Positions 17,080 to 26,019 of a stretch of DNA of 26,019 nt are shown here, piece by piece. Below the pieces are notes generated by a model. That model was not told the DNA's origin. It saw only the letters and a program-made list of their open reading frames with translations, and did no database searches. The DNA is from Lenisia limosa (lineage: Eukaryota; Breviatea). Made by a program: the position numbers and the translations under genes. Location of the stretch: contig LPNZ01007710.1 in assembly GCA_001655205.1 (NCBI GenBank), positions 1 to 26,019 on the forward strand, written 5' to 3'. Each line of letters starts with the position of its first letter. Within the stretch, counting starts at the first letter, position 1.

Positions 17080-20000
17080 CACATTATATCTGTCTTCTCT
17101 GGCGGTAGGTTAGGGGCATAGCGTGGGGATCAGTCATCAATGGTTGAACACACAAACGGCAATGGTACGTCCCTACACTGTCACAGCTTCTGACGGGCTA
17201 TTCGACACTTCGTCCCCCCGCCCCCATCTCACTAACCTGACAGCTCGATAGCCCTCAGTGTTATTGATTTGCTCATTTTCAAGACGGAAAAAGTTCCATA
17301 ACCCTCGTCTAAAGGTCAGCACTCATTAAAAGGGGGTGACAATAAAAAATAAACATTGGGTATGGTTCCGAGGTCTCCTAAATGAGAAAGTAGGAATGAT
17401 AGGTGAGTATCTTGTATGTTAATGCCTTTTCATAATACGAATCAGTGGATCTCATAAATACGATCGCATCATTTTGAGAGGCGTCAACCCACCGGAGAAG
17501 CTCCAAAGTGGCGTAAACAGCGATGACTGCAGGTGTGGACAGCGCGAATGGATGTTTGATAAAGACGGGAACGACCCAAAGACATCGGAGGATCAGGTTC
17601 ATGAACATGGCCGTGTAGTACCACTGATTTGGTTATACAATCATCATAGCAGCTAATTTGACTTCCAAAGGCAATGTGAAAAGTGGTATTCAGAAAGACC
17701 CACCCCACCCCGGGCCATGAATACATGAGCTCAGCCCTCAAGAATGGGTATCGCGGCCGCGGACGCTGCAAGGTGCCGGAACCATTATCTGAATAATCAG
17801 TATGGCTCGGATTGGCTCGGTTTAGCATTTTAGAACTTACAGGGGGAGCTTAGGGAGTCGTTAGCGGGAGGCTGGCTGAAGAGGCCCCAATCCAAGACAT
17901 AGTCCCACCTTGAGCGTTACTTGGGAAGGAAAATGCGGGAACAGTTAAGGAAAAGTTATGATTGATATTTAAATTAATAGAAGTAAGAGACTTGTACTCA
18001 CCAAAGGCTGTATCCAGTCTTAACAAGCGCTGATAAAAGCCATAAGAACCACAGCGTTGTGAAGCCTTGATAGTAAAAGGGGTGCTTTTGGAAGGCGGAC
18101 GGTTGCGATGTAAACATTCAACCCTCACCAGTGGATTCCTCGTAGTAATGCAAAGTTGCAAAGAGTATCATGAAGAGGGACGTGGAATACTTCCCAGCAT
18201 TGACTAAATGAGGAAATGCGTTCTACAAACAAGTCAATGATGCCATGATGGTTAGTCAATAATGTCTTTCCCCCCGGATTGCAGGACCCACCCCTGTATC
18301 CTTCCATCGCCGCCCGCACTGCAGAAACCGCCACCAAAACGGCAGCGGAGCCACAATCTGGGCCATCCAGGACTTGCCAGCCCCGACGCACTGTTCACCG
18401 TCTGAAAGTCAGCGCATAAAATTAGGCCGAATTCTCTAGAACATTGCGACGTTCTTGTAGTATATCAAGACCCCACTACCTTCCCAAAAAGCGCAAAGAG
18501 AAACAAAACACAACACCAAGAAAGGGACAATGGAGGTCAGCTGGTCGGCCAGGAAGAAGTCAAGGAACGAAACCTCAAATGTCAAATACAGTGGAAAGAA
18601 ATGGAAAGATATTTCTTGGAAGGTTGCTTACAGGGTAGAAAGGAGCGCAAACAGATCTAATAAAAGCACCGCCAATAACCTGGAATGTAAAGGAATCACG
18701 GTTATTGAGGATACCACAAAATTCCGTCTTACCTTACGACTCTTCCACCATAGGACTTTAGCTGGGCAAAACGCTCCAATAAAGAAGACTGCAACGAGTA
18801 CCATGGGGAATGCCAACGGTTTAATGCCCAGGGTGAAATCAAGGGTCTGTCAGGTTAGGGATAAATGTTTCAGAATTGGAACTGGGATGGAGCAATACTG
18901 CTGCTTACCGAAGCTTCCAGAACATAGCCGTAAAACGCCAGAGACCACACAATGGACAGCCAAGAAGCAATCTAAGAGTGTTACTTACCAATGAGTTTTC
19001 AGATGTACGCGTTAATGGGTCTTTAAACTATTTCACGACTGAAGCGGTCCATGAATGGGTAAGTAACCCTGGCTTACATTTGTCAACTCATGTGGACTGA
19101 GGTATTTCCGAGGGTCAAGCTCGAAAATGAATACTCTGTTGACGTTGAATCTTGACCAGACTGCCACGTTGCCCGCAATGACCCAAGCAAGAATGACCGG
19201 CAAGGCCATGCCGGTGAATATCGCAAAACCAAGTTCCCTGAAATGTATGAGATGGGAAGACAAAGGAGGGGCATTGAGCCGTCAAACTTGTCTTGAATTG
19301 CACCAGCCGTCTTGAGGATGTAGGCTGTGGATGCCAGCAAAAACAATGAGCAGCCGGTCAGAAGACCCGATGAAAAGGCTGCAACAAGAGAGCTGCTGTA
19401 AGGCCCACCTTCTGCCGTTCGTAGCATCTGAGCAAGTTATTGTCATGAATACCATTCGCCGTACCCACTCGTAGTTTGTCCATGGCTTTCTGTTTGTTGC
19501 CATCAGTAAAACAGTTGGCATACGACAATGCACAGCCTTGCTCCAAGGAATCAAGGGTGTCACTGTTCACCGACATTGGAAGGTCCTGTCATAGGGTTAG
19601 ATATTCAGAGTTGAGACTTATTTTTTTGTCATCAATTAACACAGCTTTCTACATTCCTCCAGATGCCCTACCATGAGATCCTTCAAAAGGGTGTCCTGAA
19701 GGTCGTACGACGTGTATTTGTCATGTTTCTTTATGATCTTCACAATGGCAGTCAAGTTCATGACGCGAAATGATTTTAACAAATGAATTCCGCGATATAA
19801 CCTGGAGTATTGTAAGAGGTCGTTGATTTTATGAACAAGAGTGATCAAATTTAGGATATTTTCAACCAACTCAATATAAGCTGTTTTGATTTGTTTCCTG
19901 GCCTTGCCTTTACGGATGCGCGGTCCTGACTAGAATGTAAATAGTGTTTTACAAAATTGTTCGGCTACTGAGCCGAAGGAATTGATTTAACCTTATCAAG

Positions 20001-20701
20001 CATTTAAAGGCCATCTAACACACCTCATCATCGGCTCCATTCGACTCCAAAGACTACACAAAGTTAACACAAGACAGCGAAGTGTCTCCACGCCCATGTC
20101 ACCACATACCTGGAAGTAAACGCCCTGGTGCTTCAATTCCGACAGTCGGCGGCCAAACTCATCCAGGCGGTCCATGAAGAAGCAAGACGCGTGTTGAGCG
20201 TAGTGTGTGAGTGTGGACTCAAATATCTGCGATGTTAGACAGCCATTCATTTTTGTTAGAAATGTCAAATTGTTACCGAAATCATTCTGGACTATTTGTC
20301 TGTCTGTAAACGAACCTCTTCCTCAATAACCACGTCTTTTCGGAGGTCCGAAACAGTGTCCTCCGTGCTCCTTAGCTGCTTTGTTACATATCGAAATAAC
20401 AACTGGGTCTCTACTCATTTATTGGTACATGTTGGTGTCCACTTCAAAAACCAAATATGCTTGAGTGATCTTGCTCTTTTGTCATGGAATTTCGCTCACC
20501 TGTGAAGAAGTGCCTTGAGAGTCAATAAATGAAATGGTAAAGCCCAAATGCCAAACCATTGGCGTCTTTGAGGAGTGAGTTATTCAGGAGATCCTCCTGG
20601 TATTGAATGGTCTTGATCTGCTTTTTGAGATGCTTGTAAGAGATATATGCTGGGCGCCATTCCTCGACAGCAAGAGAGACAAGACTCTTTCCAAACTTCA
20701 T
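17077..20701 (-). CDS. XPR1: SPX-EXS phosphate exporter, XPR1/SYG1 family (complete, 20 exons)
   Basis: This is a polytopic membrane protein exporting inorganic phosphate, gated by inositol pyrophosphates through its SPX domain. Joined exons give exactly 1,971 nt (656 residues; human XPR1 has 696), every phase correct. Exons, 5' to 3' on the minus strand: 20701-20557, 20513-20500, 20375-20316, 20226-20110, 19929-19672, 19585-19469, 19427-19288, 19237-19078, 18971-18909, 18846-18733, 18679-18632, 18573-18480, 18401-18292, 18222-18129, 18065-18002, 17908-17841, 17788-17709, 17623-17493, 17308-17237, 17098-17077. SPX: starts MKFGKSLVSLAVEEW, then YISYKHLKKQIK and IVKIIKKHDKY, keeping the lysine cluster that binds inositol pyrophosphate; DGNKQKAMDKLR closes it. 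EXS: FNVNRVFIFELDPRKYL, LDFFLADQLTS, FPHLVNAGKYST, DYVLDWGLF, LWNFFRLENEQINN. About ten membrane helices are expected. Ends EDRYNV. Confidence 0.97.
19469..20701 (-). other. SPX domain of the XPR1-like exporter
   Basis: Residues 1 to about 237, six exons. The N-terminal helix pair MKFGKSL and YISYKHLKK and the later KIIKKHDKY provide the positively charged face that binds inositol phosphates in characterised SPX proteins. Exon 20513-20500 is a 14-nt micro-exon coding for the end of ANG and TSSQ. If intron 20556-20514 is retained, reading meets a TGA, so skipping or retention would cut the protein within the SPX domain. The acidic stretch ERR/EEE-like DVVIEEE occupies the usual low-complexity insertion. 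Confidence 0.9.
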
Positions 20702-21082
20702 TTGTCAGATGGCGGGGTGACTGGTCACAAGCATTTGACTATTGTCCCGTTCCCCTTCCTTTTTTTATCACAGATTAGGAATGTATAATTAATAGGGCAG
20801 AGGCAGAGGGCAGTTGGAGGGCAGAAAGACTGGAAAGGTGCAGAAACGGCTTCCAACCGTGGGTGGGTCCAGTCCAAGTCTTTGGACTCCCGGCTCGGGG
20901 AAAGAAACGGCCCAAAAACACAGAATAATATAAACCCTACAGAAATACCTTAAATTTGTTTTTTCATGGATTTTTAATAGAATTTTAATACAACAACGCT
21001 ACTATGTATGTTCTAGCGTATATGCATATAATAATATTATCTTAACCATTTCACCACTGTTGTCTTCAACAAACGCTTCATA
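20702..21082. promoter_or_regulatory. Divergent intergenic region between XPR1 and the Cache-sensor gene
   Basis: These 381 bp separate the XPR1 ATG (minus strand) from the first plausible ATG of the next gene (plus strand), so both promoters should lie here. It contains a T-run, AT-rich stretches including a palindromic taataatattatc near 21026-21041, and a small inverted repeat (gtccaa...ttggac) near 20876. No recognised core promoter element can be named. Confidence 0.4.
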
Positions 21083-24000
21083 ATGCCGTATGACTCATTT
21101 TCTCCGCATCTGACGCTGCCCTCAGCGTCAGTCCTCTCCCCAAGTCTTATCTCTTTGGGTAATGAAAATGAAGTGCCCGAAGACCGAGATGTCATTGACA
21201 AACGGCACAACTGGGATGTTTATTCTCATATGACATCTCAAACTTCAATGGTGAGTTCTACGTTGCCTGTAGTTTCTTCAAAGACCATGTTAGAGTGATA
21301 ACGAATTATATTCATGCATCTTTTGAGAAGATTTAATGGTTCAGAAGGCCAACAAGACGAAACAAATGCACAACGTTCAGAGTAACGAGTAGGCGTGGAG
21401 TGCTTTTGTGCTTTATACATCACACAAACTCTTGAAAATGTTATATCATGCAAAGTGTTGTGGGAGAAGAAGTGGGGTGACTTTGGAAGTTGGTCAGTCC
21501 CGTCAGCACTTCCACTTCGTTCCTTCGGCCTTTGCTGCGCTGACTCACCCCCAGACTCATTTCATCCGGAACACTGCAGTCCTACCAAATTGGGGGGTCA
21601 ACTCGACAGTTTTCAAGATCCTTTTGTGAGTCGGGCTGCATACACATTTTCCGTACATTAGAAATGGCGCTGTGTTATAGGAGAATGAGAAAAATGACGA
21701 CGATATAGTGTCACAGTTGTGGCTCTCATATTGTTCACGGGGTATAAGATGTGATGGCATATTGTTCACGGGGTATGCACGGTGTCTGGTTTGGGCTATT
21801 CTCTGCAATTCAATCCGCGGGTCACCTTGCAATTTGTAGTTTCTCAAAAGCCGAAAACCGTCTCCATTGGCAAATGCATGGTCATAGTTGTCCTTTTGTC
21901 GTCACTAAGTGAGTGGTTTCTGTTTCTTAATTTTGGAATTCTGCCCCTCTGAATTTTCTCACACCTAGCTTTGATGATGCTGTTCCTTGCAACACTGTAC
22001 TTCCGCGGCTTCGAAATTATCTCGGAAAATCACCAAAGCCAAGCTGCTATATGTGAGTCTTGGCTCTCCATTCCAGCACTGTCTTTAGTCGCCAGAAGCC
22101 TTCGGCCCAAATGGCGCCCCTCTCGTTTGTTCACTGTTTTAGCTCAAGTCCAAGCCCTTAATGAGATTAACCAAATTTTTGACCGAATCTCGAAGGCTGT
22201 AACTGGTGAGTGAGATTAGTTGTTTCACAATTGGACCCGTTTTTCACCTTTTAGCTTCCGCCAGTGTTCTACAGAGTAACTACTCCCCACTTTCGGTTTG
22301 TTGGCGTTGAATTGCCGTATTCTTTCACCTGTTCCTTCACCTTTTAGGGCAACGTAGTGGATGCGAACGTACTTAAGTACCTCTATTCGGTTTTCCTACA
22401 GGTAGGATTGTGCCGCTTCTCTCCTCTTGATATACAATGAATATCTATATCCTCATTTCAAGGAAATAAACCTCACTGAATCAGGACGTTGGTATCAGCT
22501 CTTCCGTGTTTATGGTGCTAGCTGATAAAAAACTACATGGTTACATGTACTCTGAAGCTGGTATGTGTTTTGGAACACTTTTAGTTAAGCGTTTGCACCT
22601 TCCTCACCTCTTAGAATCACGACACCTCTTGTGGATCCCCTCTGATGATTCCATTTTGGAATACTATTGCAACTCCAGTTCGAGGACTTTGGACATCCTG
22701 CCCTGAATTCTTAACATTTATCCAGCCTCTGACTCCCTCCACCAGATGGACAAAAGACGTACTTTAGGCGGTCACTCCAGATGCAAGGGGACCACTACTG
22801 GATGAGCTCTGATTCTGTGTCCGAAATGGTGAGGAGCTGGTACACCTTATCATGATTAATACTTTTCACGTGAACAGTTCAAGTATCGAATTGACCACAC
22901 CCCCCAGGTTACAAAGTGGACAAAGTTTTACCTCTGGGAAGGCTCAATTTGGATCTCATGTGTGCAAAACATTCATCTTGATGGATCGGCCCTTGCCGTA
23001 CTTGGCAAGGACATCGAAGTCACCCATTTACAGGTTTGTGGCAAATAAAACTCAAAACCCACTCCTCGCTTTTTTTCTCCTTCTTCACAAGTGTAGACAA
23101 TATTCAACCGTATTGCCCCCCACGAAAAAGTCAAGCGGGTTCTACTAACACAGGACGGGCTTGTGGCGGCGTCTACTTTCGATTCCTCCGTATCACAGGT
23201 AAGAATCAATTATTGGTATGAGATTGTTGTGATATGATACAGTTGTTTGTATGTCATTGGCTGACGGTGTCTGTCATTTGTTCCATATCATTATATCATA
23301 TGTATGATATTGGATACACACTTCTGTTTTTGTGTTTCGGTATGAAGCCTATTTCACTTTGAAGGGTGTTGGATCGCAGAAGTCTCTTATCCACTATTTG
23401 AACTACACTGAGCCTTTAGTCAAGGTCTGTGGGGTATGCTGGGCCTTTAGTCAAGGTCTGTGGGGGTATGTTTAGTATTCCAATGGAATTTGAAGTTCAC
23501 CTTCTTGCTCAGGAATTTGGCAAAATTGTTACGGACGGGCAGCTTTTCCTTGACCTTTTCATCACGAATCACACATTCACGTTTACCTACAGTGGAAAGG
23601 TGAGGGCGTCAGCTGCGCGCTGCCTGTAATGTTCTCAAAGTTTTGGTCAAGATAGAGATAACATTGACAATCTCTCAGGATAATAATTCAGGTTTGGGTG
23701 TGTACGTCTTCATCTGTTCACTCTACCGTCACCTTTCTGATTGTGCAATTCTATGAAGTAGATTCAGCATTCGGTGAGTTGGGCTTTTGCTTTTCTAGGG
23801 AGCGGGGCTATTATGTATTACAGACCGCAATAAAATTTTATTGTCATATCTCATTGCTTAGACTATGTGATGGAGGTATCGCAAATTACCCTCATTCTTT
23901 CGGCCTTGTTTACCTTTTTCTTCGTCATAATCGCCCTGCATACAGGCAAGTTGTTCAACAAAAAACTAGACATGGTTTGAGACGGACGCATTTGGCTCTT

Positions 24001-26019
24001 TCAGTATTACATGGGTTTACTCATTAGGTGCTGAAGTCCGCGTACCCTCGAAATCGCCCCATAGTTACCTGGTTCAAGTTGGAGAGGGGGGGTTGAACTT
24101 AGTAGTGGAAGGAGCTCCTTTGCAAAGAGGCTTTTGTTTACATGTTGCTGTAACGTTTCAGGGAAATTGAGACAATTGAGGCAGCAATTGTTTCATTACA
24201 CTCAAACGCAACAGTATGATGGGTTACTAGGAAATGAGAGGGTTCACTTTCTCCAAAGTGCAGATGCTACAATATTTATGATATAAAGTAGTAATATATT
24301 ATGTGATACCATGTACTAATATATCATAATATGGTATGCATTATATGTGTTCCATTTTTGACATTTGTAGTCCCCCAAAACTCTCCCAAACTTCGCCAAG
24401 ATTGAGCGAGAATCCCATTTCCGCTCTCACGACAGCCGTTTGCATGACAGTGGGTTCTCCACCCTTCATTCCTTTCTACCTTTCATTACTGCCGACACTC
24501 GTTATACTCATCATCACAGCGTCTATGGTGTCAAGTTCTCTCTTTCCTCCCACCCCAGCCACAAGACCCTCACATATGGTCATGTTTGTGGGGCTGAAAC
24601 TACAGATATGTTGGTGGTGTTGACAAGTTCTTATTACTATTATTTGTCCACTGTATGAGTGCTAATCGGTCTCACACTGCAGTATTAGTGCTATGATGGA
24701 TAACATGGCGGAAGTCATCTCCAAACGTCCAGCTGATAAGGCTCATGTGGTGAGGGAAGATCCTGTCTCTTTACATAACATTAGAACTGCATGGACATTT
24801 TGACGTTCTAGTTTCTTGATGCCTATCTTTCTTCTATAAACGAGGTCATTTCAAGTAACGAGTAGGCAAACAAAATCATTTTATTTGACGAACAACAATA
24901 ACAGAGCCTTGCTGACATTGACCACCTAGTGCATCAGTGATCTACTTGACAGGTAGCAATATGATGATACTTTTCGATAGCTCTCAAGAATCTGAAAATA
25001 ACCGGGTATGTCGATGGCCCAAGTTCCTTTTATCTGCCCCAATGTTTTTTTTTTCTGTTACTCCTCTTGCCGCAGGTTTCCATCACGGAAAGAGCGCTAG
25101 CCTCAGCCCTGGAAATTGTGTCGTCCTTCTCGGATCTGAACGACGTTTGGAGGGCCACACCACCGCCCTCGGTGGGTGTTGACTTTTCTTTTAGTCAAAA
25201 ACAAAGATTGAATGGATAATCATGAATATTTCCTTCTAAGCTCTTTCCACACCTTATACACAACTTTGACCACTTAGATTCGTCAAGGCATCCAGCAGGG
25301 TGTTGTGCGATACATCCACACCAACTCGCAGTATTCGTCAGGAAAAAGTATGGCAAATCCTTTGAACACCTTTCATTACTCCACAATAACTCTCTTTTTA
25401 GGTTTCTTTGGTGATGCTCTTGCCCAAGCTTGTAACCTTGGTTGGTCTTATTGAGAGTGTTTAACATTCCATTCATTGTGATAATGTTCAATGTTATTCC
25501 TTCCTTACATATTAACCAAGTGCCTTTTTATGAATTCAATTAACGACGGCTCAGCTGCTGCCAACGAAATTCACAAGACCAAAATCCTGACCACCGATCA
25601 AGTCTTGAAAGGTGCAAACACCAAAAACCTTCTCATACGCGAAATCCATGACCTCCCCGCTTTGAACACAGTAGGCTTTAGCTTGTAATTTAGGAGGATT
25701 ATTAAAGGTTTCCTTGGAGGTAATTGAAAACCTGATAGCTCCTGACTTTCCAGGAAGAGACAATCATGGAAATCCTTGGCCATGTACACACTGACCCTGA
25801 AATTGTGGTATGTGGGCTTCTNNNNNNNNNNNNNNNNNNNNNNNNNNNNNNNNNNNNNNNNNNNNNNNNNNNNNNNNNNNNNNNNNNNNAAAAGGGCCAC
25901 AAATGAGATCACCCGTTCACCCTCTAGGCACAAGCTCGGGACTACGATGAAGCAGTTGAGATGCTCCGAATAGGAGATCTCTCTGCAATGGAAGCCTACC
26001 TCAGAGTCTGGACTGAAGT
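21083..26019 (+). CDS. Membrane sensor with Cache-like extracellular domain (3' end outside window)
   Basis: Exons with consistent phase: 21083-21250, 21393-21625, a TM1 exon ending at 21908, then 21969-22052, 22143-22205, 22255-22295, 22348-22401, 22463-22514, 22615-22677, 22746-22828, 22908-23033, 23154-23198, 23365-23424, 23513-23599, 23692-23773, 23862-23974; later 24689-24749, 24812-24844, 24930-24952, 24981-25005, 25076-25171, 25278-25347, 25402-25440, 25555-25670, 25754-25804, 25928-26019. TM1 (CMVIVVLLSSLTLMMLFLAT) and TM2 (ITLILSALFTFFFVIIAL) flank about 290 outside residues with a helical start, then FYLWEGSIWISCVQNIHLDG and LAVLGKDIEVTHLQ, the pattern of dCache ligand-binding domains. 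The cytoplasmic part is helical and unidentified. Exons at 21626-21870 and 23975-24688 are unresolved. Cache receptors with cyclase or kinase ends are common in protists; no such end is visible here. Confidence 0.72.
21727..21776 (+). repeat. Direct repeat in the Cache-sensor gene (19 bp, 31-bp period)
   Basis: The block catattgttcacggggtat occurs at 21727-21745 and 21758-21776 without mismatch. Each copy contains a possible donor GG|GTAT. It lies in a part of the gene where exons could not be placed. Confidence 0.8.
22908..23033 (+). other. Core Cache-like ligand-binding segment
   Basis: A single 42-codon exon encodes FYLWEGSIWISCVQNIHLDG followed by SALAVLGKDIEVTHLQ. This is the order aromatic strand, W-V/I-S strand, G-x-x-x-A/G-V-x-G-x-D-I-x-L, typical of the pocket strands of Cache domains in receptors. 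The preceding exon (22746-22828) ends in HYWMSSDSVSEM. The match is by eye and an HMM search would settle it. Confidence 0.6.
23412..23470 (+). repeat. Duplicated exon end and donor in the Cache-sensor gene
   Basis: The block gcctttagtcaaggtctgtg and the next bases ggg(g)tatg occur at 23412-23438 and 23443-23470. Copy 1 covers the exon end GTCAAG (23424) and the donor gtctgt; copy 2 repeats both within the intron. Confidence 0.88.
25822..25889. other. Assembly gap in an intron of the Cache-sensor gene
   Basis: The N run lies between exon 25754-25804 (ending HTDPEI) and exon 25928-26019 (starting AQARDYDEAV). The two join in phase 0, so it is probably intronic. Confidence 0.75.

Noticed and set aside
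22908-23599. Polycystin-type or NOMO-type membrane protein for the last gene
   Set aside because: Only two membrane helices flank the outer domain, and the strand order around LAVLGKDIEV fits a Cache sensor; no PKD, REJ or GPS motif is present.
1-26019. tRNA, rRNA or other structured RNA genes
   Set aside because: No cloverleaf with A/B box sequences or rRNA-like stretch was seen on either strand when reading; absence by eye is not proof.

Overview
This is a stretch of nuclear genome from an extremely intron-rich unicellular eukaryote, assembled with five N gaps. No gene has a long open frame. Coding sequence appears only when dozens of short exons (14 to about 320 nt) are joined across GT-AG introns, mostly 19 to 200 nt long. 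Exon phases fit at nearly every junction I placed. Introns carry a YTRAC-like branch site only a few bases before the AG (ctaacacaacag, ctaactcctcag, ctgacctttag). A branch site fused to the 3' splice site is a known trait of metamonads such as Trichomonas and Giardia, so an intron-rich free-living metamonad (Kipferlia/Carpediemonas-like) is my best guess; this is inference only. TGA, TAG and TAA each end one gene, so the code looks standard.

Layout: (1) 97-1653, plus strand: 3' part of a beta-rich, probably extracellular or secreted protein, not identified. (2) 1969-16966, plus strand: a giant BEACH-family protein (LYST/neurobeachin/WDFY3 type) of about 82 exons and at least 2,500 residues: acidic N-terminus, ConA-like domain, long ARM/HEAT-like region, PH-like domain, BEACH domain, C-terminal WD40 repeats. 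(3) 20701-17077, minus strand: a complete 20-exon, 656-residue SPX-EXS phosphate exporter (XPR1/SYG1 family), tail-to-tail with the BEACH gene, 110 bp between stop codons. (4) 21083-26019 and beyond, plus strand: a membrane sensor with a Cache-like extracellular domain between two transmembrane helices and a long cytoplasmic part that leaves the window. It is divergent from XPR1 across about 380 bp. The genes do not form a pathway; membrane traffic (BEACH), phosphate export (XPR1) and sensing (Cache) are separate jobs.

The most unusual signal is in the introns. At about ten places a 18-41 bp block is tandemly duplicated or triplicated. Most of these blocks carry a splice junction (exon end plus donor, or branch site plus acceptor), so candidate splice sites are repeated inside the intron while the reading frame is preserved. 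In one case the single difference between two 29-bp copies turns the spare donor GT into AT. With introns of 19 and 20 nt and a density of about 10 introns per kb of coding sequence, this looks like a genome where splice junctions are actively duplicating.
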